NCBI GenBank assembly: GCA_005879655.1
Contig: VBJK01000161.1
Span: 1 to 28,978 of the forward strand
DNA from: Chloroflexota bacterium
GTDB taxonomy: Bacteria > Chloroflexota > Ktedonobacteria > Ktedonobacterales > Ktedonobacteraceae
Direction of reading: 5' to 3'
Length of the DNA stretch: 28,978 bases
Positions 14,970-22,997 of the stretch are shown piece after piece (the stretch's first letter is position 1; each line of letters begins with the position of its first letter). The notes below the pieces were generated by a model. It saw nothing but the letters and a program-made list of their open reading frames with translations. It did no database searches and had not been told where the DNA came from. The position numbers and the translations under genes were made by a program.

Positions 14970-15386
14970 CTATTTTGCAATCAGCGGTAACAGCACAATC
15001 AGCACAAGGTGAAGCAGCATCGCAACAATGAAACTGCCAGCAATAAAGATGATCCAACGGCGGTCTGAGATGTATAAACGGACCCTCGTAGAGTAAGCCT
15101 GGGGCCAGCGCTCCGAGGCAACGATTCCCATCGCAATACGTATGCGCAACGGAGAACGTATGGGAGAGCGATGCATTTCTGCCAGCAGTGCTTGAAAACA
15201 TGGTTTGCACAGTGTCCAGGTGAGGCATGGTTCTGGTACACCTTCGGGTTCAGTAACACGCAACGGCGCAAACCAGATACGCCGAGTACAGATGGCACAA
15301 GTTGTAGCAGCTCGTCTTTTGCGTTTCCACCGTCCTTCACGAAGAACCGCAATGCTAGCCCTGGTTTTATGCATTGCCTCTTTCAT
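14970..15386 (-). CDS. Cys-rich (zinc-ribbon-like) membrane protein, unknown function
   Basis: A 138-residue protein from the ATG at 15386, chosen for the AAAGGA site 8 bases upstream. It has a very basic N-terminus, then CAIC (about residue 34) and TLCKPC (about 62) forming a possible four-cysteine zinc site, and a C-terminal membrane helix (about 115-137, IIFIAGSFIVAMLLHLVLIVLLPLI). The topology suggests a cytoplasmic zinc domain tethered by the C-terminus. Upstream there is a candidate promoter on the minus strand (TTCTTG, 17-base spacer, TACAAT, near 15500) and a hairpin (CCCATATA..TATATGGG, about 15412-15436). No family is recognised. Confidence 0.7.
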   Translation of the reverse strand: MKEAMHKTRASIAVLREGRWKRKRRAATTCAICTRRIWFAPLRVTEPEGVPEPCLTWTLCKPCFQALLAEMHRSPIRSPLRIRIAMGIVASERWPQAYSTRVRLYISDRRWIIFIAGSFIVAMLLHLVLIVLLPLIAK

Positions 15387-15635
15387 AAAAAATCCTTTAT
15401 GGAGGAGAAGCCCCATATACTTTCAGGCTATATGGGAGGAAACAATGGTGTTGGTAGGAAGCCCCATGTTAAACAAATTTGGTTACTTTATGATTGTAGC
15501 ACATTCTATCTAGGACAAGAAAGCCCGTCATATAAGGCAACCCCCTATAATGGGGAGATTGACCATAGTGCGCTTCTGTCTCATTGTAAGAATTTTCTTA
15601 TTGCAATGTATTGTTCTCTGCTGATTTAGAGGTAT

Positions 15636-15669
15636 CGTCAGCATGGACAGTGCCATGACCATGCTGACG
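15636..15669 (-). terminator. Hairpin downstream of the multicopper oxidase gene
   Basis: Perfect 11-bp arms (CGTCAGCATGG at 15636-15646, complement at 15659-15669) with a 12-base loop, about 70 bases past the oxidase stop codon. There is no clear T run on the minus strand, so this is a possible terminator only. The remaining gap 15417-15737 shows no gene. Confidence 0.4.
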
Positions 15670-15737
15670 GTGCTCTTGAGTCATAAATTGCACAACTATG
15701 GAAAACGTGCATTCACAAGCTCAAACCAGAAGGCGAA

Positions 15738-16835
15738 CTACTCTTTATTCATATTCATCGGCGTAGGATTAGAGCCATCCGGGTTATTCACATTGATCAT
15801 GGTGATCATACCACCAGGATACTCGCCATTATTGGTCGTCATCTGCTCAAAATGATCGTGGAACATGAAGCGTCCCACCTGGTCAAGTTTGAAAATGACA
15901 TCGTAGCGTTCAGCGGGACCAATTGTTAGTGTATCTTTATAGTAAGGTTGATCGAGTTTACGTCCATCTGACCCTACGACCAGGAAATGGAACCCATGTG
16001 AATGCATAGCATGGCTGACATATCCTGCATTAACTAAGCGAACTAGTACGGTCTGCCCAACTATAGCAGTGATATTGGTACTGGGGTCCTTCATCGTATC
16101 AGGCCACGCTTTGCCATTGATGAAGAAATAGTTGGGATGATATTGCGTCCAGTTGGGTTCTTTGCCACCCTGGTATAATGTAGCAAAGTCAGCTTGATGC
16201 AGAGCGCTATCCATATCACTAAGTACAAAAGTATACTCTTTATCAAACTTAGGGGTGCCAGAGTACGCTACATTTGTTCCATCTTTTGGACGAATAATCA
16301 GAGGGCCGTACATACCCATCTGAATATGCTCTGCGGCACCCTGATGGCAATGGTACCAGTAAGTGCCAGCATTCTTCGCTACGAAATGGTACAGAAACTG
16401 TGCACCTTGTAGCACAGAGTGTCCATTGGGAGCGGTCATTGGGTCGCCATCCATTGCACTCGGCAGATCCAGGCCGTGTAAGTGAATAGTATGCCCATCT
16501 CCGGTGGTATTGGAGTTTGTCTTCGTTGGATCTTTATCATCGATGAGCGTGAGATTCACAGTCTCGCCCTCATTGACGATAAGGGCAGGACCAGGGATCT
16601 TTGCGTCACTCTTTGGGTCATCAGTGAAACCGAATGACCAAATCTTCTGGCCGTCCGGCGTCACCACGGTGACAGGACGTACATAAAGCGTGAAGTTGCG
16701 TACTTGTGACGCTTGTTGCACACTCGTCTGTTGTATGGTGGCAGTATTACTACATCCTGCAATGACTACTATAACAGCTGCAAACAGGATCAACATGATT
16801 CCGCATGCTTTTCTTGTGCGCGCATTCTTGACCAT
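15738..16835 (-). CDS. Two-domain multicopper oxidase, lipoprotein
   Basis: A 365-residue secreted protein with a lipoprotein signal (IAGC, Cys28). Copper ligands are clear. Domain 1 has H118-L-H120 and Y-H162-C163-H164-QGAAE-H170-IQMGM. Domain 2 has H278-S-H280-GFH and F-H326-D-H328-FEQM. The four His pairs for a trinuclear centre are complete. The type-1 Cys occurs only in domain 1, since the domain 2 HCH is HDH. This fits a type C two-domain oxidase, the group related to the ancestors of copper nitrite reductases. Likely roles are oxidation of metal ions or phenols outside the membrane; the substrate is unknown. The ATG has an AAGGAAAGAGAGAAG region upstream. Palindromes lie about 105-140 bases upstream. 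Confidence 0.92.
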   Translation of the reverse strand: MVKNARTRKACGIMLILFAAVIVVIAGCSNTATIQQTSVQQASQVRNFTLYVRPVTVVTPDGQKIWSFGFTDDPKSDAKIPGPALIVNEGETVNLTLIDDKDPTKTNSNTTGDGHTIHLHGLDLPSAMDGDPMTAPNGHSVLQGAQFLYHFVAKNAGTYWYHCHQGAAEHIQMGMYGPLIIRPKDGTNVAYSGTPKFDKEYTFVLSDMDSALHQADFATLYQGGKEPNWTQYHPNYFFINGKAWPDTMKDPSTNITAIVGQTVLVRLVNAGYVSHAMHSHGFHFLVVGSDGRKLDQPYYKDTLTIGPAERYDVIFKLDQVGRFMFHDHFEQMTTNNGEYPGGMITMINVNNPDGSNPTPMNMNKE

Positions 16836-16939
16836 ACAAAATCTTCTCTCTTTCCTTATTTCAGGATCGACCTACAGCTGACTACTTTATCAAAGACATG
16901 ATTTTGACGCCAAAAGACGTAATACTATAAACGTAAAGA

Positions 16940-16974
16940 GATGTATTAACACATCAACTGGTGTATAGTATACA
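16940..16974. promoter_or_regulatory. Two palindromes upstream of the multicopper oxidase gene
   Basis: GATGT-ATTAAC-ACATC (16940-16955) and the perfect TGTATA-G-TATACA (16962-16974) lie about 105-140 bases before the oxidase start, within a gene-free stretch of about 340 bases shared with the divergent tRNA promoter. They have the size of regulator operators; the regulator is not known. Confidence 0.4.
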
Positions 16975-17018
16975 GGAAAAATGGAAATTATGGAAATTAA
17001 GGAAGGCAGAAAAGGCTA

Positions 17019-17048
17019 TTGTCAAAATTTGCTAAGGTGTGCTATACT
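17019..17048 (+). promoter_or_regulatory. Promoter for tRNA-Pro
   Basis: TTGTCA (17019-17024) and TATACT (17043-17048) with an 18-base spacer, about 125 bases upstream of the mature tRNA. Confidence 0.6.
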
Positions 17049-17174
17049 TAGGCTGTGAGTAGAGTAAGAGGAGCCAAGTTTGTGAGAGGAGCCGAGCGAG
17101 TGCTCCAGCGCAAATAGGCCGAAAGTACTTAGCTCATAAGGGTAAGTGCAGTGAGCACTTGCATGGAAGTCAAT

Positions 17175-17251
17175 CGGGGTGTAGCGCAGTCGGCTAGCGC
17201 GCAGCGTTCGGGACGCTGAGGTCGGAGGTTCAAGTCCTCTCACCCCGACCA
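17175..17251 (+). tRNA. tRNA-Pro (anticodon CGG)
   Basis: A full cloverleaf can be drawn: acceptor CGGGGTG/CACCCCG, D stem GCGC/GCGC, anticodon stem CAGCG/CGCTG with loop TTCGGGA, and T stem GGAGG/CCTCT with loop TTCAAGT. The anticodon CGG reads CCG (proline). The 3' CCA is encoded. The open frame antisense to it, with GLEPPTSAS, is the usual false translation of this tRNA. Confidence 0.97.
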
Positions 17252-17256
17252 GGAAG

Positions 17257-17340
17257 GCATATACTGGCCAGAGGGTTAGCAATGGTGAAAGAGAACAACT
17301 GCTACCAATGGATGGATCAGTATATGCTGTATTCTTTTTT
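17257..17340 (+). terminator. Probable terminator after tRNA-Pro
   Basis: GCATATACTG (17257-17266) pairs with CAGTATATGC (17318-17327). The 51-base interior holds a smaller stem (GGTTAGCA with TGCTACC), and the outer stem is followed by TGTATTCTTTTTT. The position right after the tRNA supports termination. Confidence 0.55.
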
Positions 17341-17362
17341 ACAGGCATAAGGAGTCTATAGA

Positions 17363-17545
17363 ATGCAAGGGTATCGGATACATGCAACTGCGCCTGTCGC
17401 ATGTTCTCTGGGTGCTCCGTTCACGTTCTTCCGTATCTATGATATGGAAAGGTGGTTTAACGGAGGATACCTTGCAGTGCCTGTCTCACCTGGACATGTA
17501 AGATGCCTCCCACCTTATCCATACAGTTGTCGTAGGCAGCAATAG
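17363..17545 (+). other. Possible 60-residue ORF or leader before the HNH gene
   Basis: An open frame with an AAGGAG site 8 bases before its ATG, encoding a Cys/Pro/aromatic-rich 60-residue peptide (MQGYRIHATAPVACSLGAPF at the start) with no recognised family. The same stretch contains an imperfect stem (TATGGAAAGGTGG near 17441 and CCACCTTATCCATA near 17510), so it may be an untranslated leader instead. The rest of 17252-17657 shows no gene. Confidence 0.25.
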
Positions 17546-17657
17546 AAGCTGAGGAGTGAAGCAACCAGGGATGATCTTTCCCTGCCTCTACTTTCTTACT
17601 CTTCCTCTCGCTGTCTGCACATGGTATCGGCTCTGACAGAGAGGAAAGGAAGCTTTC

Positions 17658-18203
17658 ATGCCTGTTCTTGTATTGAATTCCTCACTACAGCCCCTCTCGG
17701 TTATTCCTGAACGCCGCCTCATTGTACTGCTTTCTAAACAGAAAGTGACTTTTGTGGATGAGGGCGTTCGTATGTTGATCGAAGAGAGTATCGCTACTCG
17801 ACGTCTTGAGCTGGAACGGCCTGTCATTGTGCAGTTGTTGGCCAATGTACGGGTTCCACGCGTAGCTCTGCAACCGACTCGTTCCAATATCCTACTCCGC
17901 GACGATGAGATGTGCCAGTATTGCGGGAAACGTTCTCGAGAGTTGACACTTGACCATATTATCCCGCGTTCGCGCGGAGGACAGAGCACATGGGAAAACC
18001 TTGTTGCTTGCTGCAAAGCTTGTAACGGCAAGAAGGGCAACCGTCTCCTTAAAGAGGTTAATATGCATCTGTTGCGTCAACCCCGCGCGCTGACACACGA
18101 GTATGCAGGCTTCTTTTTGCTCCGTTACCCCAAGTTACGCGAAGCCTATGAGGAGTTCTTGCTAAACTTCCAGGGAGGAGCCGCACACAGTAAAAGCGCC
18201 TAA
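17658..18203 (+). CDS. HNH endonuclease family protein
   Basis: A 181-residue protein. The N-terminal part (PVLVLNSSLQPLSVIPERR..IVLLSKQKV) matches the conserved lead region of HNH proteins common in Chloroflexota, Deinococcus and cyanobacteria. The HNH module is at 82-132: zinc pair C86-Q-Y-C89, catalytic LTLDH100IIPRSRGG, N114 in TWENLVACC, and C119-K-A-C122-NGKKGNR. The ATG has an AAGGAA site. It stands alone after tRNA-Pro. The biological role of these nucleases is largely undefined. Confidence 0.92.
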   Translation: MPVLVLNSSLQPLSVIPERRLIVLLSKQKVTFVDEGVRMLIEESIATRRLELERPVIVQLLANVRVPRVALQPTRSNILLRDDEMCQYCGKRSRELTLDHIIPRSRGGQSTWENLVACCKACNGKKGNRLLKEVNMHLLRQPRALTHEYAGFFLLRYPKLREAYEEFLLNFQGGAAHSKSA

Positions 18204-18240
18204 AAGGGCTTACGAGGGCAACTCGTTAAAGGCAACTCGC

Positions 18241-18369
18241 CCAGGGCAATCCCTTGTGGCATTGACTCCAACAAATGAGGCGTGGAAGAGAAGAAAGAAG
18301 GGTATGTGAGGCAAGACGATGGGAAAGCAGCCACCTGATTGAGAGTCAATGCCTTTATGGGTGCCCTGG
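18241..18369. repeat. Imperfect inverted-repeat element (MITE-like)
   Basis: Left arm 18241-18268 (CCAGGGCAATCCCTTGTGGC and on) and right arm 18343-18369 are imperfect complements, with an exact GGCATTGACTC/GAGTCAATGCC inner part, around a 74-base centre. The CCAGGGCA..CTTGTGG motif and the right-hand continuation (GCTGCTGAGGAGTTAC) match the ends of the 5562-5855 element. No gene lies in 18204-18482. Confidence 0.6.
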
Positions 18370-18482
18370 CTGCTGAGGAGTTACCTTATTACATTAATCA
18401 TATCTACTTATTATCTCTTGTCATTTTTCTGCTCCATATGATATACTCCAGCCCTCGCATATCAGCAATGAAGATTTCCTCA

Positions 18483-19397
18483 CTAATTGAGGCGCAACGC
18501 ATTTGACAGGACAAAGATTAAATTGGCAGGCCGTTCCGCCATGCGCCGCATCAGGTAGGGATACCATTGTGAACCATAGGGCACATAGACGCGCATGTGA
18601 TAGCCCCGCTGCACTAACTTCTGCTGCAAATGACGGCGTATACCATAGAGCATCTGGAACTCAAAGGCATCTCGGCTAATCCCCTGACGGCGTGCGAAGG
18701 CGCAAGTAGCATCAATCATCGTCTCGTCATGCGTAGCAATCGCCGGAAAATTTCCGCCTACCAGCAACATCTTCATCAACTGTATATAGCGCAGATCTAC
18801 TTCGTCCTTCTTTTGATAGGCGATGTTCGCAGGCTCTTTATACGCGCCTTTGACCAGGCGCACCCGTATTCCTTGTACCATAAGTTGTTCGAGATCTTTT
18901 TTGCTACGGCAGAGATAAGCTTGGATTACTGCACCAACATGCTCAAATTGTTGGTGCATGCGCAGCGTAATATCAACCGTACGCTCAGTATATGCTGAAC
19001 CTTCCATGTCGATGCAGACGAAGATGCCATATTGCCCCGCTTTCTGCAAAATGGCCTGGAGATTCTCTTCGCATACAGCGCGCGAGATATCCAGGCCAAG
19101 CGCAGTCAATTTGATCGATATATTGGCATCGAGGCCCGTCTGTTTGATAAGATCTAATGCTCGAATATAATCCTGAGCCGTTGCTCGTGCCTCTTTTTCG
19201 TCAGTCACATTTTCGCCAAGATAGTCAAGCGCGACCTGACAGCCCTGTTCGTTGAGCACATGTGTCACCTTAATAGCATCTTGCAGTACCTCTCCGGCCA
19301 CGAAGCGGCGCGCAACGCTCCGTGCAACTCCATTGTGCATGACAAAAGCTTGTAGTTTCTGATTGTGAGCGAGAGACAGCAGCGTATCCTTGAACAT
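18483..19397 (-). CDS. Proline dehydrogenase
   Basis: A 304-residue monofunctional proline dehydrogenase with a FAD-binding TIM barrel. Motifs are VARRFVAGE near the start, SIKLTALGLDIS (about 93-104), RVRLVKGAYKEP (about 177-188), FPAIATHDE, FEFQMLYGIR (about 242-251) and RVYVPYGSQWYPYLMRRMAERPAN (about 268-291), which carries the substrate-binding Arg residues. It oxidises proline to pyrroline-5-carboxylate. The length fits the stand-alone enzyme; no P5C dehydrogenase gene is in this window. A small gene precedes it by 14 bases, suggesting co-transcription. Confidence 0.95.
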   Translation of the reverse strand: MFKDTLLSLAHNQKLQAFVMHNGVARSVARRFVAGEVLQDAIKVTHVLNEQGCQVALDYLGENVTDEKEARATAQDYIRALDLIKQTGLDANISIKLTALGLDISRAVCEENLQAILQKAGQYGIFVCIDMEGSAYTERTVDITLRMHQQFEHVGAVIQAYLCRSKKDLEQLMVQGIRVRLVKGAYKEPANIAYQKKDEVDLRYIQLMKMLLVGGNFPAIATHDETMIDATCAFARRQGISRDAFEFQMLYGIRRHLQQKLVQRGYHMRVYVPYGSQWYPYLMRRMAERPANLIFVLSNALRLN

Positions 19398-19411
19398 CTT
19401 TGGTCCCTTTC

Positions 19412-19642
19412 TTATTCATGTGCAGCACGTCCTATACGATTCCATAAACTCAGTCGTATGAGTTCATTGCGCGCTTCAAAGCCGAAGAGTTCCTGATCCA
19501 TCTCATGTCCATGGCGCAGTACGAGACCGCGTAATATCTCAATCTGTTCCGCTTTACTTGCCTTATCCTGCTCAAAAGGGATATGCTGTGCTAACAGTTC
19601 AATTGCCTGTCTATGATACCATTGCTCTTGCGTCTCTGACAT
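19412..19642 (-). CDS. Small hypothetical protein upstream of proline dehydrogenase
   Basis: A 76-residue soluble, charged, helical protein from the ATG at 19642 (MSETQEQWYHRQAIELLAQH), with an AGGT site close upstream; an earlier start at 19693 would add 17 residues without a good site. The sequence FGFEARNELIRLSLWNRIGRAAHE is distinctive but not assigned to a family. It ends 14 bases before the proline dehydrogenase start, so it is probably in the same operon. Confidence 0.65.
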   Translation of the reverse strand: MSETQEQWYHRQAIELLAQHIPFEQDKASKAEQIEILRGLVLRHGHEMDQELFGFEARNELIRLSLWNRIGRAAHE

Positions 19643-19772
19643 TGCACCTACCGTTACGCTGAGATGAATGCTCTTGTATAACAATGGTAGCACTTGTAGA
19701 AAGTGGATTGCAAGCTACCTCCAACCATGCCAGGGTAGCCACCCGCAGGGTCCCCCTGGAGGCTGAAGATCA

Positions 19773-21413
19773 CTACTGCGACAGATAGACGCCAGACCAA
19801 TCGCCGAAGAAGAGTCCCAGACCATTCAAGGTTATACCGTGAACCGTAGGAGGGATTACCGCAGCGAGGGCTTGATGATCAATAGGCAACCAACCAACGT
19901 CAGCGATTGCAATCTGCTCCGCCTGATTGTATAACTTAATGCGTTCATCGCCCGTGAGCGTTTCCGCACGTTTCAGAGTCTGGTCGAACCGTGGATTATG
20001 CCACAAGCCGTTATTGTTTTGCGCAGTCGAGAGCAGGTTCAGGTATAACCAGTCGTAGGGATCAGGGAAATCAGCACTCCACTGCGTAAAGCCAAATTGG
20101 ATCTGGCGCTTCGCTGTTTGGTCATTGTAGGCCGTTAACTCGACAGCATTCAGCTTCACCTGAATACCAAGTGCCGTTTGCCACATCTGTTGCAAGGCTA
20201 CCGCTTCCTGCGATGTGACTTGAGAGCTAGGATATGAGAACGTGATAGGGGGCACCTTCGTCACATCAGGATAGACTTGCTGTAACAGAGATTTGGCCTT
20301 GTTAGCATCATAAGACAGCCCTTGATAGTCCGACTGATAACCGGGCATGCCGGGAGGAATGATCGTTGGAGCAGAGGCCACAGAATCTTTAAAGATTGCA
20401 TGTACTAATGTGGTGCGATCAAGCGCATAGGCAAAAGCTTGGCGCACTTCGGCCTTATCGAATGGTGGCTTGCTATTATCGAAGAACAGCAAGTCCGTCT
20501 GGAGCAAAGGAGTACGCATAAAACCAGGCATGCCCTGAGCAGTCTGCTGGTCAGTTGCCGAGATATTCCAGACAAAATCATACTGGTTGGCGCGATAGGA
20601 TTTAAAAGCCGTGGAAGGATCACTCACAAAGGTCATATCGACTTCTGTCAACTTGGTTTTATTGCCATAGTAGTGTGGATTGGGGACCAAGACCATCTTA
20701 ACGTTCTGATCCCACTCCTTCACCATAAAAGGACCTGTGCCAATACCGCTACCAGCTGCATGCAGCGTCCAATTTTTGTCGCCATATTGCTTGATGAGCT
20801 TTTCGTTGAGGGGGAAGAAGAGCCAGCTCGTCAACGCTTGCAAGAAATAGGGAGCTGGTTGCGTGAGCGTGACCTGTAGCGTGTGATCGTCGAGAGCCTG
20901 AACACCTGTAAGCACCTTCGTCTTTCCGTTAGCGACATCGCTGGAGCCTACAATTGGTCCCTCGAAAAAAAAGGCCACCGGCGAGCCAAGTGCAGGCAAG
21001 AGCGCCCTCGTCCAGGTATAGACGTAAGACTGAGCAGTCACGGGTGTACCGTCAGAGAAGGTGATGCCCGGCCTGAGCGTAAACGTATAGGTCTTGCCAT
21101 CAGCAGAGACACGCCATGTTGCCTGATCGGGAACAACATTCAGATCCTTATCGCTTCTTACCAGCCCACTATAAATCATATTTACAGCAAGAAGTGAATT
21201 AGCATCAGGACCTAAGGCGGGATCAAGGACCGCAATATTAGTGATACCCACATTGGGGAAACGTAATACCTGACTCGTCGCAGGTGTCCTGCTTGGTGTC
21301 GTATTTATGATATTTCCGCTACTACATGCAGTGAGAATTATAAAGAATGTGCTAAGGAATAAAAGTTTGACAGGAAGCTGTTTAATTGCTATACCATAGG
21401 GGCGCTTAAGCAT
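19773..21413 (-). CDS. ABC transporter substrate-binding lipoprotein, family 5 (peptide/OppA-like)
   Basis: A 546-residue lipoprotein (lipobox LTAC, Cys30). It has the layout of solute-binding protein family 5: DPALGPDANSLLAVNMIYSGLVR near the start, the family motif YTFTLRPGITFSDGTPVTAQSYVYTWTRAL, IGTGPFMVKEW, and KAEVRQAFAYALDRTTLV. This group captures oligopeptides, nickel or other small ligands for an ABC importer; the ligand cannot be told. No permease or ATPase gene is adjacent, so it is an orphan receptor here. The ATG has a GTGAGGTG region upstream. Confidence 0.92.
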   Translation of the reverse strand: MLKRPYGIAIKQLPVKLLFLSTFFIILTACSSGNIINTTPSRTPATSQVLRFPNVGITNIAVLDPALGPDANSLLAVNMIYSGLVRSDKDLNVVPDQATWRVSADGKTYTFTLRPGITFSDGTPVTAQSYVYTWTRALLPALGSPVAFFFEGPIVGSSDVANGKTKVLTGVQALDDHTLQVTLTQPAPYFLQALTSWLFFPLNEKLIKQYGDKNWTLHAAGSGIGTGPFMVKEWDQNVKMVLVPNPHYYGNKTKLTEVDMTFVSDPSTAFKSYRANQYDFVWNISATDQQTAQGMPGFMRTPLLQTDLLFFDNSKPPFDKAEVRQAFAYALDRTTLVHAIFKDSVASAPTIIPPGMPGYQSDYQGLSYDANKAKSLLQQVYPDVTKVPPITFSYPSSQVTSQEAVALQQMWQTALGIQVKLNAVELTAYNDQTAKRQIQFGFTQWSADFPDPYDWLYLNLLSTAQNNNGLWHNPRFDQTLKRAETLTGDERIKLYNQAEQIAIADVGWLPIDHQALAAVIPPTVHGITLNGLGLFFGDWSGVYLSQ

Positions 21414-21464
21414 AAAAGCACCTCACTTTCCAATGCCCCGTATAAAATGTAAGATCAAGATGAC

Positions 21465-21530
21465 ACGCGATGCGGCAAACTGTTCAGGGGTCGTCTTCAG
21501 TTCGAGTTTGGCGGTCAACGTCTGTTTCAC
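21465..21530 (-). pseudogene. Remnant of IS200/IS605 TnpB (OrfB) N-terminus
   Basis: From a GTG at 21530 the frame reads VKQTLTAKLELKTTPEQFAA, which resembles the start of TnpB proteins (KxTLxxKLxLxPTPEQ). After about 22 codons similarity is lost, and the frame ends as an unrelated tail before the binding-protein gene. Only the first part of the transposon gene survives, beside a long palindrome. Confidence 0.5.
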
Positions 21531-21553
21531 ACGAGTAGTATAACATATGCCAG

Positions 21554-21624
21554 GGATTTTCTTGTGCGGCGCTTCATCCGCGAGGCTGAAGACCTCGCGG
21601 ATGAAGCGCCGCACAAGAAAATCC
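21554..21624. repeat. Perfect 32-bp hairpin palindrome
   Basis: Arms 21554-21585 (GGATTTTCTTGTGCGGCGCT and on) and 21593-21624 are exact complements around a 7-base loop (CTGAAGA). It lies about 24 bases upstream of the TnpB relic and may be a mobile-element end or an independent repeat. The rest of the gap up to 21927 shows no gene, only a small stem (CACCTCT..AGAGGTG, 21808-21830). Confidence 0.9.
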
Positions 21625-21927
21625 TTACCTCTCCAACGCTCTTCCCATTTCTGGAAACGAGTCTGGTGAACTCAGGTTTCCGAAGAAGCCACTGAGTCTT
21701 TCGCTCAGCGGTAGTTTACTTCCGTTTTCTGCTATGATAGTGAGAACATATTGATAGTACAGTATCCTAAGACAGATCGAAAGGTGAGAGCAAACTTGAA
21801 GCAACCTTCCACCTCTCCTAGCAGAGGTGATTCTAATCCAAGGATGCTTAACCTGTCAATTGATTTTGCAATAGGAAGCACGAGAGAGAGCAACCACCGA
21901 AGATAGTACTAACTTTTGGGGGCTATA

Positions 21928-22674
21928 ATGATCGACCTGAGTGATCCAACGCTAGCAGAGCGGTTAAGCCGACGGACCCCCGACGGGCGATATGAGATAG
22001 GAGAAATACAACTGGTAATCACGATGCGCGAACTGCAAGCACATGGGAATGCAGAAGGAGTTCGTCTACTGGCCAGTGTGCTACTGCAACGTTGCGCGCC
22101 AGTGTTTCAACGCCATTCTCAGGGTCTGCGCCACCGGCCTGAATTGCGTGAGGAGGCTATCGCCAATATGGGTGAACACCTGTTACGCGAAGCGCTCAAT
22201 CCAAATGAGACGTTCATGACACAGAATTTTATTCACTATTTACGCTGTCTCTGTGTCGATGAATTTACCCGTATGTTACGACAGGAAGGACTCCACTATC
22301 GACGCGATAATGAGGGACGACCATCCGGGCGACCGCAGCATGTACCGCGTTCGTTGATAGAGCCGCTACGTCCTGCACCACCGGACGATGAAGGGACAAC
22401 AATAGCAGACGTGGCTGATCCAGTGGACCAGTACGAACAGTTACATGCCCAGGAAGAATGCCAGCACATCTTGACCTACCTCAGTGACCCGCTGGACCGC
22501 ACGATTATGGTCCTGCGCGTGATTGAGGGTATGAAGTGGGATGATGTTGCGGTCATCTGTAAACGAACGGAACGCACGGTACGCTTGCGTTATGAGCGTG
22601 CACGAAGTTACTTACGCGAGTGTATGCTCAAAGAGCGACAGGTGGGATATACACCAGTCGTCCAACCGCAATAG
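21928..22674 (+). CDS. Sigma-70-family RNA polymerase sigma factor-like protein
   Basis: A 248-residue protein from the ATG at 21928 (GGGGG site 5 bases upstream). The middle part has a region-2-like helical core (REEAIANMGEHLLREAL..FIHYLRCLCVDEFTRMLRQE), then an acidic linker and a clear region 4 helix-turn-helix at the C-terminus (LDRTIMVLRVIEGMKWDDVAVICKRTERTVRLRYERARSYLRE). This resembles ECF-type sigma factors with an atypical, longer N-terminus. It is followed 31 bases later by the small regulator-like ORFs, a plausible co-transcribed partner or anti-sigma. Confidence 0.8.
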   Translation: MIDLSDPTLAERLSRRTPDGRYEIGEIQLVITMRELQAHGNAEGVRLLASVLLQRCAPVFQRHSQGLRHRPELREEAIANMGEHLLREALNPNETFMTQNFIHYLRCLCVDEFTRMLRQEGLHYRRDNEGRPSGRPQHVPRSLIEPLRPAPPDDEGTTIADVADPVDQYEQLHAQEECQHILTYLSDPLDRTIMVLRVIEGMKWDDVAVICKRTERTVRLRYERARSYLRECMLKERQVGYTPVVQPQ

Positions 22675-22705
22675 TTGTTTGATGGAGAGAAAGGAGTTCG
22701 TGATC

Positions 22706-22978
22706 ATGAATACTCCCGAATTGCAGCGCTTGAAAATGGCATGGCTAGCAGCACGAGAGACTGGCGATACCCACGCACAGTTCAGATTATTGCAGGAGCA
22801 TCCAGGAGAGCAGGCTACGCTCATTGACTTTATTGCGGGCTACTACGCCACGGAAGAGATAGGGCTAGCAGAGAATGCAACACTGTTGCCCTTGACACGA
22901 CGCGCCTGCCAGAGCGCATTAGAACGTGTCTTGAGCACACAGCTGGTGCTGGCTAATCTGGGTGAACTGCAAGTTTGA
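22706..22978 (+). CDS. Small protein, likely the N-terminal half of a disrupted regulator
   Basis: A 90-residue frame from the ATG at 22706 with an AAGGAG site 9 bases upstream. It is helical (RLKMAWLAARETGDTHAQFRLL, then a DFIAGYYATEE segment) and ends QLVLANLGELQV. The last residues look like the first helix of an XRE helix-turn-helix (ANLxELR), and the next frame resumes with KFESGAIELMSLSERQLARL, which looks like its last part. I infer one gene split by a deletion of about 20 codons with a frame change. If both ORFs are real as they stand, this is just a small partner of the sigma factor. Confidence 0.6.
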   Translation: MNTPELQRLKMAWLAARETGDTHAQFRLLQEHPGEQATLIDFIAGYYATEEIGLAENATLLPLTRRACQSALERVLSTQLVLANLGELQV

Positions 22979-22997
22979 GTCAGGTGCCATTGAACTG

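Noticed and set aside
17022..17402. Minus-strand open frame with GVRGLEPPTSAS
   Set aside because: This is the well-known false protein read antisense to a tRNA gene; tRNA-Pro lies at 17175-17251.
19733..19770. Possible hairpin (CCAGGGTAGCC..CCCCCTGG) after the OppA-type gene
   Set aside because: Pairing is imperfect and there is no T run, so a terminator call is not supported.
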